Part shown: positions 12,601 to 20,725 of the stretch, one piece after another | Layout: every line of letters starts with the position of its first letter | Numbering within the stretch: the stretch's first letter is position 1 | Virus record (IMG/VR): IMGVR_UViG_3300030012_001188 | Span: 1 to 22,268 of that record | Source: a virus | Reading direction: 5' to 3' (one strand) | Length of the DNA stretch: 22,268 nt | The notes under the pieces: generated by a model | Seen by the model: the letters and a program-made list of their open reading frames with translations, nothing else | The model's database searches: none | Told to the model about the DNA's origin: nothing | Translations under genes and position numbers: made by a program

Positions 12601-13334
12601 CCAATGACACCAGCAGCGTGTATATAAGATTCTGCAGAGGGAAGCTCTCCTTCTAGTAAAGGAGATGCAGTGCCAAAGACACCTGTTTCTACTGTCTTTT
12701 CTGCGCCAAAAGATTGATACTTTGTAAGCCCTTTCCTTGCTGCTGCTTGTTGAACTTTAGCACCTACACCTCCAGTCAATGCACCGAGAGCACCACCACT
12801 TACACTGTCTTTTAATGTTCTTACGATGTCAACATCGTCTGTAGTCACTTTTTGACCTAGCGATGATTGTAAACCTGAATAAAATCCAAGGGCAGTACCA
12901 CCTGTTAATGATTTTGCTCTGGCTTGATTTAATATTCTTTGACTGCCTATATTAACAGCTCTTACTGCTAGTTCTTTTCTGGCACCGGATTTTACAAGTT
13001 GATTGACTGCTAGTTTTTTTACAGCTGCGCCACCTAACCCACCGCCTATGGCTAAAGTTGCAAAGTCCACAGGTGTGGCAAAACTTATAACAGTGGAAGC
13101 AATGTCCTCCAACATATTAGGGTCATAGTCACGGTCTACGTCAAATACTTTTTTACCCCGACTTACCTCTCTAGCCATACCTTCTATGCTTTGATTGTAG
13201 CCTTGCTTTACCCAGTTAGGTAGCCATTCACCCGGTATAAAGCCGTAAAGCTTAGATTCTTTTTCTGTTTGACCACCGGGAAGTTGACCATACAGATTTA
13301 GAATCTCAAGTTTTCTTGATGCACGGTCTGACAT
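9681..13334 (-). CDS. Large putative internal virion / DNA-ejection protein (1217 aa)
   Basis: The protein is very long, basic and helical, with several Gly/Ala-rich hydrophobic stretches that could insert in membranes: FATLAIGGGLGGAAV and VSGGALGALTGGVGA in the first 200 residues, and LGFATIPNVTQTF and LRLGAAGLFGGAFV in the C-terminal half. Long charged helical regions lie between. I see no transglycosylase or peptidase motif. Size, composition and position at the end of the virion gene block resemble the large ejection proteins of podoviruses, released with the DNA to cross the cell envelope. ATG 13334 has no clear binding site and lies four bases from the previous stop. The function is inferred from context. 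Confidence 0.6.
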   Translation of the reverse strand: MSDRASRKLEILNLYGQLPGGQTEKESKLYGFIPGEWLPNWVKQGYNQSIEGMAREVSRGKKVFDVDRDYDPNMLEDIASTVISFATPVDFATLAIGGGLGGAAVKKLAVNQLVKSGARKELAVRAVNIGSQRILNQARAKSLTGGTALGFYSGLQSSLGQKVTTDDVDIVRTLKDSVSGGALGALTGGVGAKVQQAAARKGLTKYQSFGAEKTVETGVFGTASPLLEGELPSAESYIHAAGVIGGLTLKRAIVKKTIEVPSRITNRAKSEEQLRIAAEQEAKTSARNRVAQETWQDNAGQKTVRILTDWTGKERKQPMFKVEDVSNNKTFNIPKKEFFKNYTRETDRFGVNIPTAMRKRSFVLKKELNLSDLDFKQAIDKAAFGRDSNKSFDLIEKKGGFRSNYQKLSRAGKYRLLEDLRRRKATNDILKRYKKDAIEVPEVSAKSLVQKVLPTPIYEAFLGVKKEIIPTKYRLTHPIAVTGRRLIENMNSRNATLFSRLATELNNAPFTTPDGKQFNLNQVTGSFLKAGRNKKIREQLGRDLESTDAGAVKRTENIRKVLYKTWGISEKSGLDLAPFVQNYFPRVMKPKIMKALYTDIDKIATLDPRTLSSDLIRKPGFEQNLRDFMREGFSPETVKILESMRQSIIQERARANRGQSINVGFSQAFERLRNNVISERVVLNKNLERKRKEKELPKEVRDQIYEKDAGLVLMNYIAQATKRVAYAENVGKDGRVMFDKIKSLQALKLGEQADILQRAFDTYTGLIELNPKYNYNLKAKNILNDLVNFQVATKIGLGFATIPNVTQTFISTALKLGYSPFFKGTYYAITNKKYRDAIKKNSGAGTLELHEMIAGFQPQNQSKLGLMADKLTAVTQFQRINRINKLVSAYTSLEAVKTWQKSAQIKPKTLRQARRRDFAIRNLRELGITDFNQKITPKNVAKAMYEFSSSTQLQKNVFLEPNFFNNPKFQPFILFKRFGYRQAEMLSRWVNQAIKDKDLTFFLRLGAAGLFGGAFVNWSKATYSNALSGEDIYDDNYRLNADGQGEYTLKDFREAIGAVGAFGIVSDIVSSESPWRSVEFLAKPAIIQDSFKMYSAMQRIGNDMIELGPNSITLRRSAKYLAPIFGTQVSRAARRLETPKQRSDRRRSFLSVTKKKIFDFMLADQDDSAKRVINEWNNAFPERPLTMGDIGPEEINKYLMRKYNRLEEETKDPLMDF

Positions 13335-13338
13335 ATAT

Positions 13339-14745
13339 CTATAAGTTAATTTTTTCTAAATCATTTATGAGGTTAGTGTCACCCTTAAATGGGTTGTTTC
13401 TAGAGCGTATCCTACCTTCTCTGTCGTAGGCACTTTTAGCAATTCTTGTATATTTTTCTATTTGTTTTTTCAAGCTCTTTCTTAGATTCTTACCTGCTAA
13501 AGTACTAGGGTCTATTGTCTTGTAGTAATCCACACCATCCAAAATTAATTTACGAAAATTTTCTGCTGCGTTTGCGTACTCAGGTGTATTTATCTCTTCT
13601 GGGTCCGCTTGGTAATTTGCACGCTGTGCCATTTCCCCGTATAACCTGTCTGTTTCTGCCTCAAAGCCTTTCATAGCTTTAAACTCTTCTCTACTAAGAT
13701 TTCTCCTAATTGGTGGTCGTCTGTCCTCAAATCTCTCATCCATCCTAGCAGCTTCAAGAGGGCTTATAGCGCCGGGCACACCGGGAAATATGTTAAATCT
13801 TGTCTCATAAGAGCCAAACTGACCTTCTAATCGCTTGTTAGCTTCATCGTCTTTTACAAAGCTAGTGCCAACCTTTGGGCTCGGTTTGTCTTCAGCTGTT
13901 TCTGCAGGTGGGGCGGTTATTTCACTGTCTATACCTTTTTCCAAATCTTCTAAATTATCTGTATCAACACCAGTGTCTCTTAATATACTGTCTAAATCTG
14001 CATCTCTTATGTCTTCTACTTTTGGGTAAGCACCAAAGCTTTCTTCATATTCTTTTCTTGCGCCAGCTCTGACTGTGTTTAATTGTTGTTGTATATTGTT
14101 AAGATATTGCTGTAGCGTAGTACCGCTACTGGCTGGTATCTGATTGTAGGTCGCCATTGGATTCTTAAGTATAGTTTCTAATTCTTGTATTTCACTCCCA
14201 AAAGAGGTCTGTAGTTCTTCTGCACGAGTAAAGGTAACCTCATCCATCGTTGACTTTTCTATATTTTTTAAAGTAGTGTAATTAGCTGAACTTAAACCTT
14301 TTTCTTTGTACAAGTTTTTAATGGCATCCTGTCTGGCTGACGGCTCTAAAGAGTTTAGCTCGTAAATTCTTTCTTGTAAACTATCTTCTCTATCAAAATT
14401 TTCTTGAAAAGTATTTACAAGTTCTGGGTTGTTTTTAATAAGAGGGTGATTTTTTATCAAAAGCCTTTTTACGTCATCGGTAGCATTGTTATAGACTTGG
14501 TTAAACTCTTGTATTTGCAAGCTTTTATTATTTCTGTCTGCAATTCCCTGTCTGTAAAGACGGTCCTCTTCAGCTCCCTGTCGTGCTAAATTAATTCTTT
14601 CTTGCTGAAAAAGCCTGTCTTGCTCTGCTTGTTCTCTACTGAAATCTAATCTCTCTTGTTGTAATTGCAACCTCCTTCTGCTATCTACCAACTGAGGAAG
14701 TTGACCTAAGAAATTTGCTAATTGTTCTACATTACCGTTTGCCAT
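13339..14745 (-). CDS. Coiled-coil putative internal virion protein (468 aa)
   Basis: ATG 14745 has AGAGGA upstream. Residues 30-65 contain two 18-residue tandem repeats (ERLDFSREQAEQDRLFQ, then ERINLARQGAEEDRLYR), part of a Gln/Arg-rich helical rod. The rest is mostly helical and charged, with an acidic Pro-rich middle (about 275-300). No enzyme motif is seen. Such Gln-rich rods between tail and ejection genes are typical of podovirus internal or tail-associated proteins, and it probably works with the 583- and 1217-residue neighbours. Confidence 0.55.
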   Translation of the reverse strand: MANGNVEQLANFLGQLPQLVDSRRRLQLQQERLDFSREQAEQDRLFQQERINLARQGAEEDRLYRQGIADRNNKSLQIQEFNQVYNNATDDVKRLLIKNHPLIKNNPELVNTFQENFDREDSLQERIYELNSLEPSARQDAIKNLYKEKGLSSANYTTLKNIEKSTMDEVTFTRAEELQTSFGSEIQELETILKNPMATYNQIPASSGTTLQQYLNNIQQQLNTVRAGARKEYEESFGAYPKVEDIRDADLDSILRDTGVDTDNLEDLEKGIDSEITAPPAETAEDKPSPKVGTSFVKDDEANKRLEGQFGSYETRFNIFPGVPGAISPLEAARMDERFEDRRPPIRRNLSREEFKAMKGFEAETDRLYGEMAQRANYQADPEEINTPEYANAAENFRKLILDGVDYYKTIDPSTLAGKNLRKSLKKQIEKYTRIAKSAYDREGRIRSRNNPFKGDTNLINDLEKINL

Positions 14746-14759
14746 TGTAATCCTCTACT

Positions 14760-16511
14760 TTATACTGAGCCAAACTCAAATTGACCCGCTCTTTCAATAT
14801 CTCCTATTGCGCTAAGTAAGTCAGACTGGAAACCTTCTACCACACCACGTCTTCTTTGCGCAACGTCACCTGCTAGACCAGATAATTGTTGTTGAAACTG
14901 CTGTCCTCCAGTGCCTATTCCAAGACCTGTTCCGCCCATTCTTTGCTGTGCGTATAAGTCTGCTAGGTTTTGCCTAGCCCCTCTTTGAATGTCTTGAAAC
15001 TGCTGTCTATAACCTTGACTAAACTGCGGTAGCTCGCTAAGATATTGCTGCAATCTTGGGTCGTTTGCTATATCTTGCATTCCTAACTGGCTAAGGGCAG
15101 ACTGTGCTCCAATCGCAGTCCCATATCCACCTACTTGACCTAAACTACCGGGACCTATGCCGCCTATTCCCTGTATTTCTCTTTGGGAAAGTAGAGCTGG
15201 TCCTCCGACACTATCATCTGTCGCATCAAACTGAACATCTCCCGGGTCTACAACCCTATCGACTCCACTTCTTACGAGTGTTCCATCGCTTACAGAACCT
15301 CCACCTTGCGTAACGCTGCCTGAGCCTTCTTGCTTCTCTAATCCGCTCATACCTCCAGATACTACTACATTTCTCATATCACCTGTTCCAACACCAGCAG
15401 ATAGAGATGTGCCTCCACCTATCTGGTCAAATGTATCAGCGATTGAACCCGCTCCAACTCTACCAGTTGTTGTGGTAGTGGTTGCGGTTGTATTCGCTGG
15501 TGTTTGCATTAATCCTAAACTACCAGCCCCACCTTGTTCGTCAAAAGTGCCAACGCCTCCTCCGGTTGGTGTAACGGGCATTGGACCCATACCGCTAGGC
15601 AGGGTAGGTAATACTGGTGGATTACCAAAAGGACTAGGCTCTTCTTCTACTAATCCTCCAACTTGAAATTCTTGCATCATATTTATTAGACCGCCACCTC
15701 TTCTGCTGGACATCGCACCCATATCTCTATCAGCAAATTCTACAAGATATGGATTACCCTGAAATGTGAATGTGCTTCCCAATCCACCTTCATCTAAAGC
15801 CTGTCTAAACGCTTGTCCAAAGCTCATCTCACCTTGGTTTGCCGCAGAGTCTATTACGCTTTTTGTAAAGGGGTTGGCAGGAGGACCACTTACGGATGAG
15901 GTCGCAGATTGAAGTTGATTTATAGCATCTTGAAAAGGGTTTACCCCTGCAGCTGTCGCATCTTTCATAAATATTTCACTGCCTTTTGTTAAGTCCCCTA
16001 CTGGTGTTTGAAATCTACCACGAAGAAATCCTAACCCTTTATCAGCTATGCCACCTGCTAAGTCGCCAGCGAACTTTCCAACTCCTTTGTAAAATTCTGG
16101 CATAATAGCAGCTTGAAGTCCAGCTATAGCAGACCTTCCTAACATACCTTCTTTAAACTCATCAACACCTTCCTGTACCGCTTGCCTGTCTTGAGTTAGA
16201 AAGCGCCCTTCACCAACATCTGTACCTTGATATGTGCTTTGCCCTAGCTGGCTACCAAGAGCAGCCCCAATTCCTGTCCCTACAGGTCCAAAAATAGAAC
16301 CTATAGCACCACCAGCTATTGAACCTATCTGACCTAAAGCACTGGCTTTTTGTTTTTTCTTAGCCGCCTCTTCTTGCGCTTCTTGTAAAGCCCTAGTCTC
16401 TCTAGACACGGCTCTTTCTAGGTTAGAACGAGCGATTCTACCACCTAATTGATAGTTAGTAGGTCTACCTGTCATTCCGCCGCCGTATAGTTCCATTAAA
16501 CTGTTTGCCAT
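14760..16511 (-). CDS. Gly-zipper putative internal virion protein (583 aa)
   Basis: ATG 16511 has AAGAGGTA upstream. After a charged N-terminal helix, residues 61-90 form a glycine-zipper membrane-like segment (IGSIAGGAIGSIFGPVGTG). The centre (about 290-440) is low-complexity Pro/Gly/Thr-rich, with a run of threonines near 341-349 and short GG motifs such as FQVGGLV. The C-terminal 120 residues are Gln-rich and helical. This combination suggests a virion protein that can enter a membrane during DNA delivery. No catalytic motif is seen, and the assignment rests on composition and context. Confidence 0.55.
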   Translation of the reverse strand: MANSLMELYGGGMTGRPTNYQLGGRIARSNLERAVSRETRALQEAQEEAAKKKQKASALGQIGSIAGGAIGSIFGPVGTGIGAALGSQLGQSTYQGTDVGEGRFLTQDRQAVQEGVDEFKEGMLGRSAIAGLQAAIMPEFYKGVGKFAGDLAGGIADKGLGFLRGRFQTPVGDLTKGSEIFMKDATAAGVNPFQDAINQLQSATSSVSGPPANPFTKSVIDSAANQGEMSFGQAFRQALDEGGLGSTFTFQGNPYLVEFADRDMGAMSSRRGGGLINMMQEFQVGGLVEEEPSPFGNPPVLPTLPSGMGPMPVTPTGGGVGTFDEQGGAGSLGLMQTPANTTATTTTTTGRVGAGSIADTFDQIGGGTSLSAGVGTGDMRNVVVSGGMSGLEKQEGSGSVTQGGGSVSDGTLVRSGVDRVVDPGDVQFDATDDSVGGPALLSQREIQGIGGIGPGSLGQVGGYGTAIGAQSALSQLGMQDIANDPRLQQYLSELPQFSQGYRQQFQDIQRGARQNLADLYAQQRMGGTGLGIGTGGQQFQQQLSGLAGDVAQRRRGVVEGFQSDLLSAIGDIERAGQFEFGSV

Positions 16512-16512
16512 A

Positions 16513-16716
16513 TCAAGTACCTCTTATACTTTCAAATTCTATATAGAATAATTTACCAAATGCTTTTCTATAAATCCTTAATTTATTACCACCTGCAAGC
16601 ACTAGCCTTTCGTCCCCATCTGCCATCTCACTTATAGATGGTTGTTGTCTAGATGGCGCCACCTCAGTACGCTTGGTTTGCTCTAATCTTCTAAGTCTAG
16701 TATCGGTTAGGCTCAT
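16513..16716 (-). CDS. Small virion-module protein (67 aa), unknown
   Basis: ATG 16716 overlaps the TGA of the tail gene (ATGA). The N-terminal half is basic and polar (DTRLRRLEQTKRTEV). The C-terminal half is a beta hairpin pattern (GDERLVLAGGNKLRIYRKAFGKLFYIEFE) of the kind seen in small tail-associated proteins. No family name is known to me. Its position between the tail protein and the ejection genes suggests a structural or assembly role. Confidence 0.6.
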   Translation of the reverse strand: MSLTDTRLRRLEQTKRTEVAPSRQQPSISEMADGDERLVLAGGNKLRIYRKAFGKLFYIEFESIRGT

Positions 16717-19286
16717 GTCGCTCTCTTATAAATGTTTCTGTATTCAATAGATATGTCGTTTATCTCTATAGTGCCAGAAGCTGAAGCATTTGTAATTTTT
16801 AATTGTATACTTTGGCATTCTATAGGCGAACTAGGTGTAGCAACTAACACATCAAAAGAACTTGTACTAGCAAAATTACCTGTTAAAGCGGTAAAAGTAG
16901 ACCCACCGTTAGTAGCAAACAAAACAGGCTGAGTTTGCGCAGCAGAGCTTTTGTACGTCATTCTTACACTATATACTTTTTTAATTCTTCCGGGCTCACC
17001 AAAGTCAATATCTTTGGTTATCATAACTATTTTGCCAGTGTTTCTTGAGCTAGGTGTATTTTGATTAAAACCTTCAGTTCTTATTGTGCTTGATGAAGTA
17101 AGGGCTGATTTTCTTTTAACAGACAATAGCCCACCCGAAGGCTGAACAAAATTACTAAGCACAAAATCATGGTAACTACCAACTCCGTATGCAACCTTGC
17201 TCCACGCCTTAGCGTTAAAATTATATACAAACGCATCAGCTATCCCACTTGTAGCACCACTTATTACCTCACTCCCCTGTGAGAGAATTTTTGGAAAGCA
17301 ATACATAGAACGAGTAGAGCTATCATAAACAACGTGCTCTATTGAAGAAAAGTCATCTTCTGTTAGTTTTCCATCAAGAAGGTTTACTATCCTTGAACCA
17401 TCAAAAACAAAAGCACCGTATTTATTCGCCCAAAAAATTCCATCATCACTAGAGTAAACACAGGCTTTATCTGTCACGCCCTTTTTTCTTTCTGTTGATT
17501 CTAAAAACCAGTTAGAAGGGGATGGTGAGCCTACGTTTATTATATAAAGAGTGTATTGTTTGTATGCAAAAAGCCTATCACCATAAGTAGCTAAAGCTGT
17601 GTATTCATCAGAATCACCCCTAACCACATCAATAAAAAAACTGCGTGGAAATGTTTCAAACTTATTAGGAGGAGTAAACATTATTCTGTCCCTCATCCTT
17701 TTAACTATATTACTAAAAGTAAGAGTCCCATTTGTAACAGAACCTCCAGTAGTAGACGCTGACAACTCAAACGTAGTAGCGCTCGTAACTTCTATTACCG
17801 TTGCTCCAGTAGGTATGCCTGTACCAGAAACACTCATGCCAACCTTTATGTTAGACGTGCTATCCATCGTAATTGTTGGGTCGTTGTTATAATCACAGGT
17901 ATTATCAGTAAAAGATGGTGCATTTTCATCTAGCATGGATACATTACAAACAAAAACCCTTCTGTTCGCTATGACGGCATCCTTGTAGTTTTCACCATTT
18001 TCAGATAGCGTTATAGAGAACTCACTGGGAGAGAATCCATTTAAGATTGTGTATGTTTCTAGGTTTTCAGATGTTAATATTAACGTATCACATCCAGCTT
18101 CTGTTGCCCCACTTCCGATAGCCCAAGGCTTATGTACATCGTCCAATCCTGTTCTACATCCATCTCTTAAATCTATATCTAATAATAAGGACCAAGGTTC
18201 GTTTGTTCCACTAGGTTTTATATATATTCTAGCGCCTGTAATCCTTTCATCATAAGCAGGTGAAGCATTAACATCAACATCTATGTAGTCACCAGAAGCG
18301 GTAGTAAATTCATTAGCAGAAGAAGGAACATATAGTTTTGATTCTTGGTCTCCTCTGTAAATAAAAGAACCTGCAATCTGGTATGTTTTAGCAGCAAATT
18401 GACCTACTATAGAGCCTGTTGTTGCAGGAGTATCAATGTTTAGGTGAAAACCAGCACCAGCTGATGGGTAGCTAGAAGCGTGAATAACAATATCTGTAGG
18501 AGGAGATAAATCACAGTCATTAGAGAACCAATTATCATACTCATCTTTAGCGTCCCCAGCGTCTTTAAAATGAGTTTGTTTTATGTAGCCTCTTTGCTTC
18601 CTTTTTGTTCCAGTAGATAAAGACCCATCAGCTATACGCACTGTGTCATCGGCTGAAAAGAACACGCCTCTAATTAATTTTTGATAAACCGGGGCTTGTC
18701 CAGCTGAACTGCCATGTATTTGAAAAGTATTTAGAGCAATGCCAGAGCTAACGCTACTTACCTTTATAATCCTATTGTTAACATCAGTAGATACTCCGTT
18801 TATGTTGACATTATCAAGATTAGTTACTGATAAGTAATCACCCGCTGAAAAGTAATCTTTATATGGTAATATTGCGCTAGTGTGATTAAAACCATTAAGA
18901 CTGACAGTTCCTGCTGGTGTGGTCATTTTAGTAGGGTTTCCTAAGTCAGCTACAGCATTCTGACTCCCAGACAGAGAGCCAGATAAGTTTACTTCTCCTG
19001 TTAGTGCGTCTACATCTATTGTCCACGTCTCTCCAGAATCTCTTGCATTGGCGCTTCCCTCTCTATCAGACTCAAAGTAGTAAAGCCCTCCACCGGGGTA
19101 AACAGAGCCTTGACCTACAATCCCGCTTCCACCGCTTTTTATATCTAATGAGGTTCTTACTTTACCAACTCTGTCTAGCTGTATATTGTCTGCTTGAACG
19201 AGTTCGTTAGGGGCAATATCTCTTGCATCCCTAAGTTTATTAATACCGCCACTAAAGTCATTAAGTTTGTAAAACTGCTTTGGCAT
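16713..19286 (-). CDS. Large tail protein, podovirus stabilization/tail-tube type (857 aa)
   Basis: The N-terminus (FYKLNDFSGGINKLRDARDI, then PNELVQADNIQLDRVGKVR) matches the start of a beta-rich tail protein family common in podoviruses. Later beta-propeller-like segments (TPPNKFETFP, ALATYGDRLFAYKQYTLYII, DGIFWANKYGAFVFDG) support this. Residues about 461-526 look like an inserted module (VGMSVSGTGIPTGATV, then FELSASTTGGSVTNGTLTF) between NRRVFVCNV and KRMRDRIMF. It should form part of the tail body through which DNA passes. ATG 19286 overlaps the endolysin stop (TAATG) and has AAGGA upstream. Confidence 0.65.
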   Translation of the reverse strand: MPKQFYKLNDFSGGINKLRDARDIAPNELVQADNIQLDRVGKVRTSLDIKSGGSGIVGQGSVYPGGGLYYFESDREGSANARDSGETWTIDVDALTGEVNLSGSLSGSQNAVADLGNPTKMTTPAGTVSLNGFNHTSAILPYKDYFSAGDYLSVTNLDNVNINGVSTDVNNRIIKVSSVSSGIALNTFQIHGSSAGQAPVYQKLIRGVFFSADDTVRIADGSLSTGTKRKQRGYIKQTHFKDAGDAKDEYDNWFSNDCDLSPPTDIVIHASSYPSAGAGFHLNIDTPATTGSIVGQFAAKTYQIAGSFIYRGDQESKLYVPSSANEFTTASGDYIDVDVNASPAYDERITGARIYIKPSGTNEPWSLLLDIDLRDGCRTGLDDVHKPWAIGSGATEAGCDTLILTSENLETYTILNGFSPSEFSITLSENGENYKDAVIANRRVFVCNVSMLDENAPSFTDNTCDYNNDPTITMDSTSNIKVGMSVSGTGIPTGATVIEVTSATTFELSASTTGGSVTNGTLTFSNIVKRMRDRIMFTPPNKFETFPRSFFIDVVRGDSDEYTALATYGDRLFAYKQYTLYIINVGSPSPSNWFLESTERKKGVTDKACVYSSDDGIFWANKYGAFVFDGSRIVNLLDGKLTEDDFSSIEHVVYDSSTRSMYCFPKILSQGSEVISGATSGIADAFVYNFNAKAWSKVAYGVGSYHDFVLSNFVQPSGGLLSVKRKSALTSSSTIRTEGFNQNTPSSRNTGKIVMITKDIDFGEPGRIKKVYSVRMTYKSSAAQTQPVLFATNGGSTFTALTGNFASTSSFDVLVATPSSPIECQSIQLKITNASASGTIEINDISIEYRNIYKRAT

Positions 19287-19678
19287 TATTCCTTAATCTC
19301 AAAGTGTACGAGGTCATCAAAACGATTATCTTTAGTCTTTGTGTCTTGGTCCCAGTCTCCACCCCAGCGAATGTTTAATCCCATCTGTTGTGCAATACCT
19401 ATAACATATCCGCCAAAATAGTGAAACCTATCACGGTCAGACCAGTCAATAGGATAAGGAGCAACATCGACAGCAATGCTAGGTAATTTATTGTGCTTTC
19501 CATTTGGGTACTTAACTTTGCTGTTCCCTTTTCTGTATGCTTCGTTCTGTCTTTCCTCACCCCTATGACCTTCAATGATGGTGCAGTCGAATCCCTTAAC
19601 AACTTCTTTAAATAGTTCCTGTAATCGCTCATCGCAAGTCTCCAATCTACCTAAACTTCTTTTGCTGAACCTCGGCAT
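19286..19678 (-). CDS. Endolysin, M15-type L-Ala-D-Glu/D-Ala peptidase (130 aa)
   Basis: The protein is a single M15 zinc-peptidase domain of the usual endolysin length. H62 (GKHN), D71 (SIAVDVAPYP) and H125 (DLVHFE) are the expected zinc ligands, and D122 just before the last His is the likely catalytic acid; GHRGEERQNEAY near 37-48 is a family motif. It cuts peptide cross-links or stems of peptidoglycan at lysis. There is no signal peptide, so release depends on a holin; two small membrane proteins upstream are candidates. Both ends overlap neighbours as TAATG. Confidence 0.88.
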   Translation of the reverse strand: MPRFSKRSLGRLETCDERLQELFKEVVKGFDCTIIEGHRGEERQNEAYRKGNSKVKYPNGKHNKLPSIAVDVAPYPIDWSDRDRFHYFGGYVIGIAQQMGLNIRWGGDWDQDTKTKDNRFDDLVHFEIKE

Positions 19679-19905
19679 TACTTTCCCTTGATAATACCTT
19701 CTAGTAAGTCAGTAACAATATCAACGCACTTTTCAAAGAATATCTGTTCTTTTTCTTCTGACACAAAAGGTATGTCAATCTTTTCGTTAATCTTGGTAGC
19801 TATCTTCTGAGCCATATCATCGGAGCCAAGCTGGTCTACCATTTTATTCTTGATTGCGTCAGCTTGCAATTCAGCAGCTTCTATTAACATTTCTTTTAAA
19901 TTCAT
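19678..19905 (-). CDS. Small acidic helical protein in lysis region (75 aa)
   Basis: The ATG at 19905 lies one base after the stop of the basic protein. The product is an amphipathic helical protein (MNLKEMLIEAAELQADAIKNK, ending VDIVTDLLEGIIKGK) with no membrane segment or motif. Its TAA overlaps the endolysin start codon, so it is translationally coupled to the endolysin and may modulate or accompany it; that is inference. Confidence 0.6.
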   Translation of the reverse strand: MNLKEMLIEAAELQADAIKNKMVDQLGSDDMAQKIATKINEKIDIPFVSEEKEQIFFEKCVDIVTDLLEGIIKGK

Positions 19906-19906
19906 T

Positions 19907-20044
19907 TTACTTCTTCTTTCTCATAGTTTTTTTCTTCTTGACCATTCCACCCTTCATCATCTTTTTCTTTACCATGCCACCGCCCATTTTCTTTTTGACC
20001 TTACCGCCGTGACCCATTTTCTTCTTTTTAGTATGATATGGCAT
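19907..20044 (-). CDS. Very basic Lys/Gly/Met-rich protein (45 aa)
   Basis: ATG 20044 to TAA 19907-19909 encodes a protein made almost wholly of Lys runs separated by Gly, Met and Val (KKKKMGHGGKVKKKMGGGMV, ending KKK). From memory, similar Lys/Gly/Met micro-proteins sit beside lysis or tail genes in many marine phages. It may bind DNA, membranes or acidic proteins; the strongly acidic-helical neighbour at 19678 could be a partner. The amino-acid bias and adjacent genes argue for a real gene. Confidence 0.6.
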   Translation of the reverse strand: MPYHTKKKKMGHGGKVKKKMGGGMVKKKMMKGGMVKKKKTMRKKK

Positions 20045-20045
20045 T

Positions 20046-20195
20046 TTATGCTCCTTTAACCTCTTTTGTTATTTTAATTATAATGTATATCAATGTTGCC
20101 ACCGATACCATTGTCTGTATTATCATTGGCAGATTTACCCACCAAACACTTACTCCTATTGTCCCGTTGCCTACTGCTTTTAGGGTGTCACTCAT
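20046..20195 (-). CDS. Small membrane protein, holin candidate (49 aa)
   Basis: Tandem ATGs (20198 and 20195) overlap the TGA of the 20195-20497 gene; AAAGGA is close upstream. The product MSDTLKAVGNGTIGVSVWW is followed by one or two membrane segments (LPMIIQTMVSVATLIYIIIKI) and a charged end (TKEVKGA). Size, topology and a place two genes before the endolysin fit a small class II/III holin, resembling T7-type holins in outline. No diagnostic motif proves it. Confidence 0.5.
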   Translation of the reverse strand: MSDTLKAVGNGTIGVSVWWVNLPMIIQTMVSVATLIYIIIKITKEVKGA

Positions 20196-20497
20196 CATCC
20201 TTTACCATTCATCCTTCCCTTTATATAAGACAAGTCATCGGTCACATCATTTAACTCTGATACTATCGCTTCTCTGTGCCTTTGACTTGTCTCATCCGAC
20301 TTGTTCCAGCGGTCCAACATTTTTAAAACTATGCTTTCCACATTTCCCATCTTTGTTTCTAGCTTTGCGTTAGCCTGTCTAATATCATCTAAGTCTTCGT
20401 TCTGCGCTTTCTGGCTTGACATTAGATTTAACACCATATAGCCAAACAAAACTATGACCACACCCATTGCTCCGTATTCAGCATAAGTTTCTAACAT
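20195..20497 (-). CDS. Membrane-anchored coiled-coil protein, spanin or holin-like (100 aa)
   Basis: Residues 9-26 (GAMGVVIVLFGYMVLNLM) form one N-terminal membrane helix, followed by a long charged coiled coil (about 32-95). This is the shape of an inner-membrane spanin or of BhlA/UviB-like holin proteins. The lysis location fits either role. ATG 20497 directly abuts the preceding stop. No outer-membrane lipoprotein partner is certain, though the 20726 gene has a Cys after a hydrophobic stretch. Confidence 0.5.
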   Translation of the reverse strand: MLETYAEYGAMGVVIVLFGYMVLNLMSSQKAQNEDLDDIRQANAKLETKMGNVESIVLKMLDRWNKSDETSQRHREAIVSELNDVTDDLSYIKGRMNGKG

Positions 20498-20716
20498 TTA
20501 CTTTTCTTCTTTCTTCTTTGATAAGGATTCTTTAAGAGCGTTGACGAAAGCTCCCTTTCCGAATTGTAATTGCTCTAAGTTAAAAGACATGGTCTCTATC
20601 TTTCTTGTAATGTCAGCTAAATGATTATACAATGCTTTCTGTTCATTGGTCATGTCTTCAACCAGATATTCGTTATCGTCTATTTTTAAAACAGCTTTGT
20701 TTTCTTTGTTTGCCAT
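20498..20716 (-). CDS. DUF6447-like small protein (72 aa)
   Basis: ATG 20716 has GGAG upstream at a good spacing. The pattern KIDDNEYLVEDMTNEQKALYNHL followed by a helix ending in a Lys-rich tail (LSKKKEEK) is, from memory, the DUF6447 type of small phage protein with an N-terminal beta hairpin and a C-terminal helix. Function is unknown. It lies within the late operon between small virion and lysis genes. Confidence 0.6.
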   Translation of the reverse strand: MANKENKAVLKIDDNEYLVEDMTNEQKALYNHLADITRKIETMSFNLEQLQFGKGAFVNALKESLSKKKEEK

Positions 20717-20725
20717 TTTATACTC

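Noticed and set aside
18638-18645. TATACGC on the + strand as a reverse copy of the promoter motif for late genes
   Set aside because: No GTTCC at the required distance; no copy of the full motif was found on the - strand.
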